Shown: positions 1-10,216 of the stretch, piece after piece | Position numbering within the stretch: the first letter of the stretch is position 1 | Layout of the letters: every line of letters begins with the position of its first letter | Assembly (NCBI RefSeq): GCF_024666525.1 | Contig: NZ_CP088294.1 | Span: forward strand, 2,294,001 to 2,358,000 | Origin: Pseudomonas sp. J452 | GTDB lineage: Bacteria; Pseudomonadota; Gammaproteobacteria; Pseudomonadales; Pseudomonadaceae | DNA: 64,000 nt | Direction: 5' to 3' | The notes under the pieces: model-generated | The model's database searches: none | The model's input: the letters and a program-made list of their open reading frames with translations, nothing else | Told to the model about the DNA's origin: nothing | Program-made: the position numbers and the translations under genes

Positions 1-153
1 GTCGGCGCACCGGCGGTGGGTGGTGCGCTGTTCGTGGTCGACAAGCTGCTGGGTGATCGCGTGGCGCGTTTCGCCAGCGTGCAATACAGCGTCAAGGGGC
101 CCTGGCAGAACCCGGCCATCACCTTCGACAAACCTTTTGAAAAACCCCGATGA
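1..153 (+). CDS. yhdP: C-terminal end of YhdP/AsmA-like envelope protein (partial)
   Basis: Only the last 50 codons are present, read in frame from base 1 to a TGA at 151. The tail includes VDKLLGDRVARFASVQYSV and ends in FDKPFEKPR, which resembles the C-terminus of the large YhdP (TIGR02099, AsmA-like) proteins. These are inner-membrane anchored proteins thought to carry phospholipid toward the outer membrane. In Pseudomonas this gene lies directly before a nitrilase-family gene and tldD, the same order as here. The call rests on a short tail plus synteny; the rest of the gene is outside the window. Confidence 0.65.
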   Translation, partial: VGAPAVGGALFVVDKLLGDRVARFASVQYSVKGPWQNPAITFDKPFEKPR

Positions 154-208
154 AGTCCGCTGCCCGTACTTGGAGTAGCATGCAGTCATCACCCCGTCGG
201 TAGTCTTC

Positions 209-1063
209 ATGTCGCTTGCCGTGATTCAGATGGTCAGCCAGGACGATGTGCTGGCCAACCTCGCCGCCGCCCGCCGCCTGCTCGAACAGGCCGCCGCTGG
301 CGGTGCGCGCCTCGCCGTGCTGCCGGAGAATTTCGCCGCCATGGGCCGGCGTGACCTGGCCGCCCTCGGGCGTACCGAGGCCGAGGGCAGCGGGCCGATC
401 CTGCCCTGGTTGCAGCAGACCGCCCGCGACCTGCAGTTGTGGATAGTCGCCGGTACCATTCCCTTGCCGCCCGATGGCCAGCCGAATGCCAAGGCGCATG
501 CCTGTTCGTTGCTGCTCGATGCCCAGGGCCAGCGGGTGGCGCGCTACGACAAGCTGCACCTGTTCGATGTCGATGTGGCCGACAGCCGTGGCCGCTATCG
601 CGAGTCGGACGACTATGCCTTTGGCAGCCAGGTAGTAGTGGCCGATACCCCGGTGGGTCGCCTCGGCCTGACGGTCTGCTACGACCTGCGTTTTCCCGAG
701 CTGTACAGCCTGTTGCGGCAAGCGGGTGCCGAGCTGATCAGCGCGCCAGCTGCATTTACGGCGGTGACGGGCGCGGCGCATTGGCAGGTGCTGCTGCGCG
801 CCCGGGCCATCGAGACCCAGTGCTATGTGCTGGCGGCCGGGCAGGGTGGCAGCCATCCGGGCGGCCGCGAGACGTTCGGCCATTCGGCCATCATCGACCC
901 CTGGGGCCGGCCGCTGGCCGAGCAGCCCACAGGCGAGGCCGTCTTGCTGGCCACCCCGGATGTTGCCGAGCAGGCGCAGATCCGCCAGCGCATGCCAGTG
1001 GCCAGCCACCGACGATTTTTTGCCCCGGCCGTTCCAGGGCCGGCGCCTACGGAGAAGTTATGA
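209..1063 (+). CDS. Carbon-nitrogen hydrolase (nitrilase/Nit family amidase)
   Basis: This 284-aa cytoplasmic enzyme has the nitrilase-superfamily catalytic triad: Glu40 (LAVLPENFA), Lys115 (RYDKLHLFD) and Cys157 ([13 protein letters not shown]). The family hydrolyses or condenses carbon-nitrogen bonds. The closest well-studied relatives are Nit1/YbeM-type deaminated-glutathione amidases, a metabolite-repair role, but substrate cannot be fixed from sequence. Length is normal for the family. The stop codon overlaps the tldD start in an ATGA junction, so the two are probably translationally coupled. Confidence 0.9.
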   Translation: MSLAVIQMVSQDDVLANLAAARRLLEQAAAGGARLAVLPENFAAMGRRDLAALGRTEAEGSGPILPWLQQTARDLQLWIVAGTIPLPPDGQPNAKAHACSLLLDAQGQRVARYDKLHLFDVDVADSRGRYRESDDYAFGSQVVVADTPVGRLGLTVCYDLRFPELYSLLRQAGAELISAPAAFTAVTGAAHWQVLLRARAIETQCYVLAAGQGGSHPGGRETFGHSAIIDPWGRPLAEQPTGEAVLLATPDVAEQAQIRQRMPVASHRRFFAPAVPGPAPTEKL

Positions 1064-2502
1064 GCGAGACATTGCTATCGGTCAGCGCGCACCTGCTGAC
1101 CCCCGGTGGCCTGAGCATCGAGCAGTTGCCGAATATCCTCGGCGAGCTGGCCGGCCCCGGCATTGATGCCGCCGACCTGTATTTCCAGAGCCAGATATCC
1201 GAGAGCTGGGTGCTGGAGGACGGCATCGTCAAGGAAGGCAGTTTCAACCTCGACCAGGGCGTCGGCGTGCGCGCCCAGTCCGGCGAGAAAACCGGCTTTG
1301 CCTACAGCAATGCGATCACCGCCGATGCCCTCAGCCAGGCCGCACGGGCAGCCCGCTCGATCTCGCGGGCCGGTCAGCAGGGCAGCGTGCAAGCCTTCAG
1401 CAGCCCGCAGGTGACCGCGCTGTATGCGCCGGGCAATCCGCTGGATGTGCTGGGTCGGGCGGAAAAGGTCGAACTGCTCAAGCGTATCGACCAGGCCACT
1501 CGCGCCCTTGATCCACGTATCCAGCAGGTCACCGTCAGCCTCTCCGGCGTCTGGGACCGCATTCTGGTCGCGGCCAGCGATGGCAGCCTGGGCGCGGATA
1601 TCCGTCCACTGGTGCGCTTCAATGTCAGCGTGATCGTCGAGCAGAACGGCCGCCGCGAGCGTGGCGGCCATGGCGGTGGTGGGCGTACCGACTACCGCTA
1701 TTTCTTGGAGGAGGACCGCGCCATGGGCTATGCCCGCGAGGCCTTGCGCCAGGCGCTGGTCAACCTCGAAGCGCAGCCCGCTCCGGCCGGTACCTTCCCG
1801 GTGGTGATGGGCGCCGGCTGGTCGGGCGTGCTGCTGCACGAGGCCGTGGGCCACGGCCTGGAGGGCGATTTCAACCGCAAGGGCAGTTCGGCCTACAGCG
1901 GCAAGATCGGCGAAAAGGTCGCCTCCAGCCTGTGCACCATCGTCGATGACGGCACCCTGGCCGGCCGTCGCGGCTCGCTCAGCGTCGATGACGAAGGCAC
2001 GCCAACCCACTGCACCACGCTGATCGAGAACGGCGTGCTCAAGGGTTACATGCAGGACAAGCTGAATGCCCGCCTGATGGGCGCGGCGCGTACCGGCAAT
2101 GGTCGCCGCGAATCCTACGCGCACCTGCCGATGCCGCGCATGACCAACACCTACATGCTGGCCGGCGAGAGCGACCCGGAAGAGATCATCCGTTCGGTGA
2201 AGAAGGGCATCTACTGCGCCAACCTCGGCGGCGGTCAGGTGGATATCACCAGTGGCAAGTTCGTGTTCTCTACCAGCGAGGCCTACCTGATCGAGGACGG
2301 CCGGATCACTGCGCCGGTCAAGGGCGCGACCCTGATCGGCAACGGCCCGGAGGCCATGAGCAAGGTGTCGATGGTCGGCAACGACCTGGCCCTGGACAGC
2401 GGCGTCGGTACCTGCGGCAAGGACGGTCAGTCGGTGCCGGTGGGCGTCGGCCAGCCGACGCTGAAGATCGATGCGATCACCGTGGGTGGAACAGGCGGCT
2501 GA
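1060..2502 (+). CDS. tldD: TldD, metalloprotease subunit
   Basis: The protein is 480 aa from an ATG that overlaps the preceding stop by 4 bp; the open frame extends further upstream but that part only shadows the nitrilase gene. The zinc-binding HEAVGH motif lies in [14 protein letters not shown], typical of the TldD half of the TldD/TldE (PmbA) protease. In enterobacteria the heterodimer matures microcin B17 and degrades CcdA; its housekeeping substrate in Pseudomonas is not settled. The partner pmbA lies just downstream beyond the oppositely oriented darP, as is usual in Pseudomonas. Confidence 0.96.
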   Translation: MSETLLSVSAHLLTPGGLSIEQLPNILGELAGPGIDAADLYFQSQISESWVLEDGIVKEGSFNLDQGVGVRAQSGEKTGFAYSNAITADALSQAARAARSISRAGQQGSVQAFSSPQVTALYAPGNPLDVLGRAEKVELLKRIDQATRALDPRIQQVTVSLSGVWDRILVAASDGSLGADIRPLVRFNVSVIVEQNGRRERGGHGGGGRTDYRYFLEEDRAMGYAREALRQALVNLEAQPAPAGTFPVVMGAGWSGVLLHEAVGHGLEGDFNRKGSSAYSGKIGEKVASSLCTIVDDGTLAGRRGSLSVDDEGTPTHCTTLIENGVLKGYMQDKLNARLMGAARTGNGRRESYAHLPMPRMTNTYMLAGESDPEEIIRSVKKGIYCANLGGGQVDITSGKFVFSTSEAYLIEDGRITAPVKGATLIGNGPEAMSKVSMVGNDLALDSGVGTCGKDGQSVPVGVGQPTLKIDAITVGGTGG

Positions 2503-2508
2503 GGAGTG

Positions 2509-2541
2509 GGCAGGGTTGAACGCGTAGCGGCCAACCCTGCC
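2509..2541. terminator. Hairpin between convergent tldD and darP
   Basis: GGCAGGGTTG pairs with CCAACCCTGCC around a 12-nt loop. It lies between two convergent genes but has no clear U-tract on either strand, so intrinsic termination is only a guess. Confidence 0.45.
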
Positions 2542-2552
2542 GGCACAGAGGT

Positions 2553-3074
2553 TTAACGCAGGCCGCGCTGGGTTTCGTCCAGTTCGCGGATGTATTTGAA
2601 GATTTTGCGTGCAGCGGCTGGCGGTTTGTTCCGCGCCGCTTCGTGCTGGGCATGACGGATCAGGCCGCGCAGGTGCTGGCGGTCGGCTTCCGGGAATTCG
2701 CTGACGAAGCTTTCCAGGGTGGTGTCGTCGCCGCCGATCAGGCGATCACGCCAGCGTTCCAGGGTGTGGAAGCGCTCGTTGTATTCGCGGGTGGAGCTGT
2801 CGACCTGGTCGATCAGGGCGAGGATGCCGTCGATGTCCTGGTCGCGCATGAGCTTGCCGATGAACTGTACGTGGCGTTTCTTTGCCGCGTTGGCCGTGTG
2901 CTTCGGCGCTTCGGCCAGGGCCTTGCGCAGACCGTCGGTCAGCGGCAGCTTGGCCTGGATGTCGGGCTTGAGGGTGGTCAGGCGTTGACCAAGCTCCTGC
3001 AGGGCATGCAGTTCGCGCTTGATCTGGGTTTTGCTCTTCTCGCCAGAGAAGTCTTCGTCGTATGAATCAGCCAT
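2553..3074 (-). CDS. darP: DarP/YjgA ribosome-associated protein (DUF615)
   Basis: This 173-aa, highly charged helical protein starts [20 protein letters not shown] and matches the DUF615 family (YjgA, renamed DarP), which binds late 50S assembly intermediates and assists peptidyl-transferase centre maturation. The acidic N-terminus followed by KSKTQIKRE and the C-terminal [11 protein letters not shown] are characteristic. It is transcribed against tldD and pmbA, sitting between them; this arrangement is common in Pseudomonas. A TATCAT -10-like sequence lies just upstream on the minus strand. Confidence 0.93.
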   Translation of the reverse strand: MADSYDEDFSGEKSKTQIKRELHALQELGQRLTTLKPDIQAKLPLTDGLRKALAEAPKHTANAAKKRHVQFIGKLMRDQDIDGILALIDQVDSSTREYNERFHTLERWRDRLIGGDDTTLESFVSEFPEADRQHLRGLIRHAQHEAARNKPPAAARKIFKYIRELDETQRGLR

Positions 3075-3189
3075 GGGGGCGGTCCGGATGGAAACGCCGC
3101 CATGATAGCAGCAAGGGTAGCGGCAAGCCTCAAACCGTAAGCACAGTGCTTGCCGGGTGGGCTGTCAGTTTGCAGTTTTGGAGCGAGTT

Positions 3190-4536
3190 ATGAGTGCAGC
3201 AGAAGTGGTGGGCCCGCAGGCTTTGCCGGCCTTGCAAGCGCAGGTCGAACAGATAATCGCCGAGGCTCGGCGCCAGGGTGCCAGTGCCTGTGAAGTGGCG
3301 GTGTCGATGGAGCAGGGCTTGTCGACCACGGTGCGTCAGGGCGAGGTGGAAACGGTCGAGTTCAATCGCGATCAGGGTTTCGGCATCACCCTGTACGTCG
3401 GTCAGCGCAAAGGCTCGGCCAGTACTTCGGCCAGCGGCGATGCGGCCATTCGCGAAACCGTGGCGGCGGCCCTGGCCATCGCCCAGCATGCCTCCGAGGA
3501 CGAGTGCGCCGGTCTGGCCGACGCGGCCCTGATGGCTCGCGAGTTTCCTGAGCTCGATCTCTATCATCCCTGGGCGTTGGCGCCCGAGCGCGCCGTCGAG
3601 CTGGCGTTGACCTGTGAGGAGGCTGCGTTCGCTGCCGATCCGCGGATCAGCAATGCCGATGGCACCACCCTCAATACCCACCAGGGCTGCCGGGTCTACG
3701 GCAACAGCCATGGTTTCGTCGGCGGCTACGCCAGCACCCGCCACAGCCTCAGCTGCGTGATGATCGCCGAAGGCGAAGGGCAGATGCAGCGCGACTACTG
3801 GTACGACGTCAATCGCCAGGGCGAGCTGCTGGCCGACCCGGCGCAGATCGGTCGGCATGCCGCGGCGCGCACGGCGGCCCGTTTGGGCGCGCGGCCGGTG
3901 CCGACCTGCGAGGTGCCGGTGCTGTTCGCTGCCGAGCTGGCCACCGGGCTGTTCGGCAGCTTCCTGGCGGCGATTTCCGGCGGCAACCTGTACCGCAAGT
4001 CGTCCTTCCTCGAAGGCACCCTGGGCCAGCAGCTGTTCCCTAGCTGGCTCAACCTCGACGAACGCCCGCATATCCCGCGGGCCATGGGCAGCGCGACCTT
4101 CGATGGCGATGGCCTGGCCACCTACGCCAAGCCGTTCGTCGCCGGCGGTGAGTTGGTTTCCTACATCCTCGGCACCTATTCCGGGCGCAAGCTGGGTTTG
4201 CCCAGCACGGCCAACTCCGGTGGCGTACACAACCTGTTCGTCAGCCATGGCGACGAAGACCAGAAGGCCCTGTTGCGCCGCATGGGCCGTGGCCTGCTGG
4301 TGACCGAACTGATGGGGCACGGCCTGAACATGGTCACCGGCGACTATTCGCGCGGCGCCGCTGGCTTCTGGGTGGAGAATGGCGAGATCCAGTTCCCGGT
4401 GCAGGAAGTGACCATCGCCGGCAATCTGCGCGACATGTTCCGCCAGATAGTCGCGGTCGGTAATGACCTGGAGCTGCGCGGCAATATCCGCACCGGCTCG
4501 GTACTGATCGAGAAGATGACCGTCGCTGGTAGCTGA
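3190..4536 (+). CDS. pmbA: PmbA/TldE, metalloprotease partner subunit
   Basis: The 448-aa protein starts MSAAEVVGPQALPALQ at an ATG preceded by GGAGCGAG. It is the TldE half of the TldD/TldE protease: same fold as TldD but without the HExxxH zinc motif. The family-typical C-terminal block is visible as MGHGLNMVTGDYSRGAAGFW and ENGEIQFPVQEVTIAGNL. It is expected to form a heterodimer with the TldD encoded 0.7 kb upstream. A strong bidirectional terminator follows. Confidence 0.95.
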   Translation: MSAAEVVGPQALPALQAQVEQIIAEARRQGASACEVAVSMEQGLSTTVRQGEVETVEFNRDQGFGITLYVGQRKGSASTSASGDAAIRETVAAALAIAQHASEDECAGLADAALMAREFPELDLYHPWALAPERAVELALTCEEAAFAADPRISNADGTTLNTHQGCRVYGNSHGFVGGYASTRHSLSCVMIAEGEGQMQRDYWYDVNRQGELLADPAQIGRHAAARTAARLGARPVPTCEVPVLFAAELATGLFGSFLAAISGGNLYRKSSFLEGTLGQQLFPSWLNLDERPHIPRAMGSATFDGDGLATYAKPFVAGGELVSYILGTYSGRKLGLPSTANSGGVHNLFVSHGDEDQKALLRRMGRGLLVTELMGHGLNMVTGDYSRGAAGFWVENGEIQFPVQEVTIAGNLRDMFRQIVAVGNDLELRGNIRTGSVLIEKMTVAGS

Positions 4537-4548
4537 GTCGGCAGGATG

Positions 4549-4576
4549 AAAAAAGGGGCCGGAAGGCCCCTTTTTT
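4549..4576. terminator. Bidirectional terminator, pmbA / npr
   Basis: A-run, GGGGCC-GGAA-GGCCCC stem, then six T residues; symmetric A and T tracts serve both convergent genes. Confidence 0.88.
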
Positions 4577-4586
4577 GCGGTGCGGC

Positions 4587-4859
4587 TTATTCGCCTTCGT
4601 CGAACTTGTTGTTGATCAGTTCGATCAGGGCGTTCAGCGCGTCGTCATCCTGTTCGCCTTCGCACTGCAGGTACAGGTTGGTGCCCTTGCCGGCCGCCAG
4701 CATCATCACGGCCATGATGCTCTTGCCGTCGATCAGGCTCTCGGCACTGCGGCCGACCCGCACCTGGCAAGGAAAGCGCGTCGCCACGCCGACGAACTTG
4801 GCCGCCGCACGGGCATGCAGGCCGAGTTTGTTGATGATGGTGATTTCGCAGGCAGGCAT
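4587..4859 (-). CDS. ptsO: NPr, HPr-like phosphocarrier of the nitrogen PTS
   Basis: The 90-aa HPr-fold protein carries the phosphorylatable His15 in KLGLHARAAAKF. It is last in the rpoN-hpf-ptsN-rapZ-npr cluster, which marks it as NPr (PtsO), relaying phosphate from EI-Ntr (PtsP) to EIIA-Ntr (PtsN). This pathway is regulatory, affecting nitrogen, potassium and carbon responses, and does not transport sugar. The start MPACEITIINKLG was chosen because the open frame upstream overlaps rapZ and does not resemble HPr. It lies 14 bp after rapZ. Confidence 0.95.
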   Translation of the reverse strand: MPACEITIINKLGLHARAAAKFVGVATRFPCQVRVGRSAESLIDGKSIMAVMMLAAGKGTNLYLQCEGEQDDDALNALIELINNKFDEGE

Positions 4860-4873
4860 TGCGTGGGCAGTCC

Positions 4874-5731
4874 TTAACCCAGGTCGCGGTGGCGGACCTG
4901 GACATTCTTCAAGGTGGGTTTGAGGGCTTCGCCCAGGCGATTGGCCAGGTACACGGAGCGATGGTGGCCGCCGGTGCAGCCAATGGCGATGGTCACATAG
5001 GCGCGGTTGCTGGCAGCGAAACGCGGTAGCCACTTGTGCAGGTAGGCATGGATGTCCTGGTACATCTCCTCGACATCCGGCTGTGCGGCCAGGTACTCGG
5101 CAACCGGTGCCTGCAGGCCGGACATCTCGCGCAGGTCAGGCTTCCAGTAGGGATTGGGCAGGCAGCGTACGTCGAACACCAGGTCGGCATCCACCGGCAT
5201 GCCACGCTTGAAACCGAAGGACTCGATCAGGAAAGCGGTACCCGGCTCGGGCTTGTTCAGCAGGCGCAGCTTGAGGGTGTCGCGCAACTGGTAAAGATTG
5301 AGGTGGGTGGTATCGATCTTCAGGTCGGCCAGATCGGTGATCGGGCTGAGCAGGGCCTCCTCGTCGCGAATGGCTTCGGCCAGGGCGCGGGTCTCGTTGG
5401 TCAGCGGGTGACGCCGGCGGGTCTCGGAGAAGCGCTTGAGCAGGGTTTCCTCGTCGGCATCCAGGTACAGCACGTCGCAGAGGATGTGGCGGGCGCGGAC
5501 TTCGGCGAGCAGTTCGGGAAAGCGCTTGAGCTGGCTGGGCAGGTTGCGGGCGTCGATGGAGACGGCGACCAGCGGGTGCAACAGTTCGGTTTCCAGCAGC
5601 GCACGCTCGGCCAGCTCGGGCAACAGGCCGGCCGGCAGGTTGTCGATGCAGTAGAAACCGTTGTCCTCCAGTACATCGAGAGCAGTGCTCTTGCCCGAGC
5701 CGGAGCGGCCGCTGACGATGATCAGGCGCAT
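4874..5731 (-). CDS. rapZ: RapZ, RNase adapter protein / P-loop nucleotide-binding protein
   Basis: The protein is 285 aa from ATG; a GTG codon directly before could add one residue. A Walker A motif GRSGSGKS occurs at residues 8-15, and the C-terminal domain contains the conserved [19 protein letters not shown] segment. In Escherichia coli RapZ delivers the GlmZ/GlmY small RNAs to RNase E and so controls GlmS; in pseudomonads the RNA partner is not established. It is embedded in the rpoN-linked nitrogen-PTS cluster between ptsN and npr, the usual place. Confidence 0.95.
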   Translation of the reverse strand: MRLIIVSGRSGSGKSTALDVLEDNGFYCIDNLPAGLLPELAERALLETELLHPLVAVSIDARNLPSQLKRFPELLAEVRARHILCDVLYLDADEETLLKRFSETRRRHPLTNETRALAEAIRDEEALLSPITDLADLKIDTTHLNLYQLRDTLKLRLLNKPEPGTAFLIESFGFKRGMPVDADLVFDVRCLPNPYWKPDLREMSGLQAPVAEYLAAQPDVEEMYQDIHAYLHKWLPRFAASNRAYVTIAIGCTGGHHRSVYLANRLGEALKPTLKNVQVRHRDLG

Positions 5732-5750
5732 CACACTGTCCTACCCTGGC

Positions 5751-6215
5751 CTACTGGCCGTTCTGCACGTCGACGACTACCTGGTAGAGGCTTTCACTGC
5801 TTTGCGCCTGGCGCAGGCGCTCGCGCACATCGGCGCGGTCGAGCATGCTGGCGATCTGCCGGAGCAGCTCCAGGTGCTCGTCGGTCGCCGCTTCCGGTAC
5901 CAGCAGGACGAACAGCAGGTCCACCGGGGCGCCGTCGATGGCGTCGAAATCCACTGCCGCATCCAGGCGCAGCACGGCGCTGATCGGCGCTGCGCAGCCG
6001 GGCAGGCGGCAGTGAGGAATGGCGATGCCGTTGCCGAACCCGGTGGAACCGAGTTTTTCACGGGCAATCAGGCTTTCAAAAATGTCCTGGCCATCCAGGT
6101 CGGGCAATTCGCGCGCGACCAGGTTGGCAATTTGTTCCAGAACGCGTTTTTTGCTGCCGCCGGACACGTTCACCAGGGAACGGCCGGCGGTCAGGATATT
6201 TTCAAGTCGGATCAT
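5751..6215 (-). CDS. ptsN: PtsN, EIIA-Ntr regulatory protein
   Basis: This 154-aa EIIA-type protein has the phosphorylatable histidine at His68 in GNGIAIPHCRLPG. It receives phosphate from NPr and, by phosphorylation state, modulates potassium transport, sigma-54 dependent promoters and other targets. It lies 12 bp downstream of hpf and 19 bp before rapZ, consistent with one transcript. Confidence 0.96.
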   Translation of the reverse strand: MIRLENILTAGRSLVNVSGGSKKRVLEQIANLVARELPDLDGQDIFESLIAREKLGSTGFGNGIAIPHCRLPGCAAPISAVLRLDAAVDFDAIDGAPVDLLFVLLVPEAATDEHLELLRQIASMLDRADVRERLRQAQSSESLYQVVVDVQNGQ

Positions 6216-6227
6216 GTGTGGGGGATA

Positions 6228-6536
6228 TCAGCGGGCTGTCGCGCCTTGCAGGCGGTTGAGCTGCTTTTCCTTGTGTTTGATCAGTTGGCGGTCAAGTTTG
6301 TCGGCGAGCAGATCGATCGCCGCATACATGTCTTCGTGCTCTGCGTTGGCGACGACTTCACCGCCGGCAATGTGCAGGGTGGCTTCGATTTTCTGCTTGA
6401 GTTTCTCGACCTCCATGATCACCTGCACATTGGTGATCTTGTCGAAATGGCGCTCCAGTCGGCCGAGTTTCTCGCCGATGTAGTCGCGCAGGGCGTCGGT
6501 CACATCCAGTTGGTGTCCACTGATGTTGACTTGCAT
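6228..6536 (-). CDS. hpf: HPF, short-form ribosome hibernation promoting factor
   Basis: The 102-aa product begins MQVNISGHQLDVTDALRDYI and belongs to the HPF/RaiA (Sigma54 modulation protein) family. It binds the 30S decoding region and helps form inactive ribosome dimers in stationary phase. The length is that of the short form, lacking the extra dimerisation domain of long HPF. The upstream open frame in the same phase has no family similarity, so the internal ATG was chosen. It lies 199 bp downstream of rpoN. Confidence 0.95.
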   Translation of the reverse strand: MQVNISGHQLDVTDALRDYIGEKLGRLERHFDKITNVQVIMEVEKLKQKIEATLHIAGGEVVANAEHEDMYAAIDLLADKLDRQLIKHKEKQLNRLQGATAR

Positions 6537-6605
6537 ACCGCTTCTCCTTGTTGCCGTGTGTAAGAGACAGGCTAGCGGGCCTGCCACCGTAACACTTTGG
6601 CTTGA

Positions 6606-6684
6606 GAAGGCTTTTGCAGAACTGTCCTGTGCTTCCCCCTCGGGGCAGGGCGCCTGGCGCGCATGCAGTTTTGCAAAAGCCTTC
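6606..6684. repeat. Long imperfect inverted repeat between rpoN and hpf
   Basis: Arms 6606-6624 and 6666-6684 are complementary at 18 of 19 positions (GAAGGCTTTTGCAgAACTG against its inverse), separated by a 41-nt GC-rich loop. It lies wholly in the 199-bp gap between two genes that are usually co-transcribed. There is no U-tract, so it looks more like a processing, stability or attenuation structure than a simple terminator. Confidence 0.7.
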
Positions 6685-6735
6685 CCTCAGTGCCGCATCA
6701 CATCAGTCGCTGGCGCATGCATCAGGCACTGCGCG

Positions 6736-8232
6736 CTACATCAACCGCTTGCGTTCGCTCGAAGGCGCTATCCCGAGGGATTCGCGGTATTTGGCGACGG
6801 TGCGACGGGCTACCTGAATGCCCTGTTCTTCCAGTAAACCAGCGATCTTGCTGTCACTCAACGGCTTTTTCGCGTTTTCCGCTGCGACCAGTTTTTTGAT
6901 GATGGCGCGGATCGCCGTCGACGAGCATTCGCCGCCTTCCGAGGTGCTAACGTGGCTGGAGAAGAAGTATTTCAGCTCGTAAATGCCACGCGGGGTGTGC
7001 ATGAATTTCTGCGTGGTGACCCGCGAAATGGTCGATTCGTGCATGCCCACCGCTTCGGCGATGTCATGCAGGACCAGCGGCTTCATCGCCTCGTCGCCGT
7101 ATTCGAGGAAGCCGCGCTGGTGCTCGACGATCTGCGTGGCGACCTTCATCAGCGTCTCGTTGCGGCTCTGCAGGCTCTTGATGAACCAGCGCGCTTCCTG
7201 CAACTGGTTGCGCATGAAGGTGTTGTCGGCGCTGGAGTCGGCGCGTTTGACGAAGCCTGCGTACTGGGCGTTGACGCGCAGGCGCGGCACCGCCTCCTGG
7301 TTCAGCTCCACCAGCCAGCGTTCGTTATGCTTGCGTACCAGGACGTCGGGGATCACGTATTCCGGCTCGCTGGCTTCGATCTGTGAGCCGGGGCGCGGGT
7401 TGAGGCTCTGGATCAGCTCGATGATCTGGCGCAGCTCGTCTTCCTTGAGCTTCATGCGCCGCATCAGCTGGCTGTAGTCGCGGCTGCCGAGCAGGTCGAG
7501 GTGGTCGCCGGCCAGGCGCTGGGCCTCGCTCAGCCAGGGCGTGCTGGCCGGCAGCTGGCGCAGTTGCAGAAGCAGGCATTCGCGCAGGTCGCGGGCGCCG
7601 ACGCCGGCTGGGTCGAAGTTCTGGATGCGGTGCAGCACGGCTTCGACTTCGTCGAGCTCGACGTCCATTTCCGGGTCGAAGGCCTCGACGATTTCCTCGA
7701 GCGACTCTTCCAGGTAGCCCTGATTGTTGATGCAGTCGATCAGGGTTACGGCGATCAGGCGGTCGGTGTCCGACATCGGCGCCAGGTTGAGCTGCCAGAG
7801 CAAATGGGTCTGCAGGCTTTCGCCGGCCGAGGTACGGGTGGTGAAGTCCCACTCGTCATCGTCATTGCTCGGCAGGCTGCTGGCGCTGGTCTGGTAGACA
7901 TCTTCCCAGGCGGTATCGACCGGCAGTTCGTTGGGAATGCGTTCGTTCCACTCGCCGTCCTCGATGGAGTCGGCGGGGGTGCTGTTGGTTTCCTGGTAGG
8001 TGTCCTGCTGCTGTTTGGACTGGGCGTTCTGCTCTTCGCCGTCGGCCAGCGGATCGCTGTTGTCGAAGTCTTCGCCTTCTTCCTGGCGCTCCAGCATGGG
8101 GTTGGATTCCAGGGCTTCCTGGATTTCCTGTTGCAGGTCCAGGGTGGAAAGCTGGAGTAGGCGAATGGCTTGTTGCAGCTGCGGCGTCATCGTCAGCTGC
8201 TGGCCCATCTTGAGGACTAGCGAAGGTTTCAT
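6736..8232 (-). CDS. rpoN: RNA polymerase sigma-54 factor RpoN
   Basis: The 498-aa protein has the full sigma-54 layout: a glutamine-rich N-terminal activator-interacting region ([20 protein letters not shown]), an acidic region II (about 50-120), core-binding and DNA-binding domains, and the RpoN box [10 protein letters not shown] at about 475-484. It directs transcription of nitrogen, motility and many other genes with AAA+ activators. On the minus strand a TATAAT hexamer lies about 80 bp upstream (8311-8316), within the gap after lptB; the -35 is weak. Confidence 0.98.
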   Translation of the reverse strand: MKPSLVLKMGQQLTMTPQLQQAIRLLQLSTLDLQQEIQEALESNPMLERQEEGEDFDNSDPLADGEEQNAQSKQQQDTYQETNSTPADSIEDGEWNERIPNELPVDTAWEDVYQTSASSLPSNDDDEWDFTTRTSAGESLQTHLLWQLNLAPMSDTDRLIAVTLIDCINNQGYLEESLEEIVEAFDPEMDVELDEVEAVLHRIQNFDPAGVGARDLRECLLLQLRQLPASTPWLSEAQRLAGDHLDLLGSRDYSQLMRRMKLKEDELRQIIELIQSLNPRPGSQIEASEPEYVIPDVLVRKHNERWLVELNQEAVPRLRVNAQYAGFVKRADSSADNTFMRNQLQEARWFIKSLQSRNETLMKVATQIVEHQRGFLEYGDEAMKPLVLHDIAEAVGMHESTISRVTTQKFMHTPRGIYELKYFFSSHVSTSEGGECSSTAIRAIIKKLVAAENAKKPLSDSKIAGLLEEQGIQVARRTVAKYRESLGIAPSSERKRLM

Positions 8233-8378
8233 GGCAGGAAGCTTTGCACCTTATTTGCCGGCGCAATTGCGCCATTCACTACAGGGCGCCGGGGCGCCGC
8301 CAATAAGCAAATTATATGCCCGAAACTGGCGATCTTGCCTAGGCTTGACAACGTCCCTGTAGTGAAGCAGTGCCTGCG

Positions 8379-9103
<725 letters not shown>

Positions 9104-9104
<1 letters not shown>

Positions 9105-9652
9105 TACTGCGCTTGCTCCGGTTGGCCGGTTTTCTTGCGCGGCTGGATGACCATGTCGATACGTGGGCGCGGCGTGCTCAGGGCGGTGCCGTTGGCGCGG
9201 CCGGCGTTGACGATCTGGCGCTGGGTGTCATAGACGATCTTCTCGCCTTCGAAGGTATTGCCTTCCTGAATCACCTTGGCCTGATCGATCAGCACGATGC
9301 GCTCGTTGCTGGCAAAGTACTGGATGGTCAGGCCATAGGCCTTGACGATTTCCTTTTCTGCCGAAGGCTTTTGCTCGTAGTAGGCGGGTTTGCCCACCGA
9401 GGTGAAGACTTCGACTTCGCCATTGGCATCCTGGGTGATGGTCACGGTGTCGCCGGTGATCTTCAGGGTGCCCTGAGTGATCACTACGCCGCCGCGGTAT
9501 ACGGCCACGCCTTGCTTGTCGTCCAGCTCGGCGCTGTCGGCTTGCACCCGGATCGGCTGCTCGCGGTCGCTCGGCAGGGCCCAGGCACTGGCGCTTCCGA
9601 GCGCGGCACCGAGGCTGATGAACAATAGGGGGAGTGTTTTAACGAGCCTCAT
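9104..9652 (-). CDS. lptA: LptA, periplasmic LPS transport protein
   Basis: The 182-aa protein has a signal peptide with probable cleavage after SAWA (about residue 26), then an OstA beta-jellyroll domain including [19 protein letters not shown]. LptA oligomers span the periplasm between LptC and LptD. The start overlaps the end of lptC by 14 bp and the stop overlaps lptB, consistent with the kdsD-kdsC-lptC-lptA-lptB operon. Confidence 0.96.
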
Positions 9653-10208
9653 GCTGGCCTCTTACGTTGGACAGCAGGAGGATCCGGCCGTCATTCATGT
9701 ACGCTTTCATTCCTTGCGCCGTGGTCACCCCATTGGCGGCCTCGATTCTAACGGCTTGCTGGGTTTGCGCATATTCCTTGTCAGGAAATACGGTCATCCG
9801 GCTGCTGGTGATCACCGTCGGACGACCCTTGGCGTCGGTGCGTGCGACGCGCACGGCATCGATAAGTTCGACTTCCTTGCCCTCTGGCGCGACCTCGCCA
9901 CGCTCACTCTGCACATGCCAGGGATAGGCACTGCCGCGATACAGCTGCAGGTCGGGCTTGCTCAGCAGGGTGATGTCGCTGGCCTTGAGATGCTCCAGCT
10001 TGTCGGCGGTCATCTCGTAGTGCAGTTGGCCGTCTTCCTGGTACTGCAGAGTGCGGGCGTTGACCACGTAGAAGTCGATGGCATTGTCGGTTTCAGTTGT
10101 CGACGGCTTGTCCAGAAAGCTTTCCGGGCGGATGTTCCAATAGCCGACTGCGCCCAGCAGGGCAGCAATCAGGCTGTAGATCAGAGGTTGGCGCAGTTTG
10201 CCGAGCAT
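9639..10208 (-). CDS. lptC: LptC, membrane-anchored LPS transport protein
   Basis: The 189-aa bitopic protein has one N-terminal membrane segment (IYSLIAALLGAVGYWNI) and a periplasmic jellyroll domain containing NAIDFYVVNARTLQYQEDG. It receives LPS from LptB2FG and passes it to LptA. It lies 8 bp after kdsC. Confidence 0.95.
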   Translation of the reverse strand: MLGKLRQPLIYSLIAALLGAVGYWNIRPESFLDKPSTTETDNAIDFYVVNARTLQYQEDGQLHYEMTADKLEHLKASDITLLSKPDLQLYRGSAYPWHVQSERGEVAPEGKEVELIDAVRVARTDAKGRPTVITSSRMTVFPDKEYAQTQQAVRIEAANGVTTAQGMKAYMNDGRILLLSNVRGQHEAR

Positions 10209-10216
10209 GCTTGATC

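Noticed and set aside
439..1059. A 687-residue open frame that extends tldD upstream by 207 codons
   Set aside because: The extra part lies wholly over the nitrilase gene in another frame and does not resemble TldD. The start at 1060 gives the family length and an ATGA junction.
8277..8364. CACTACAGGG / CCCTGTAGTG inverted pair around the rpoN promoter region
   Set aside because: The 10-bp arms are 68 bp apart and no regulator or related copies are evident; chance is possible, so it was not listed as a feature.
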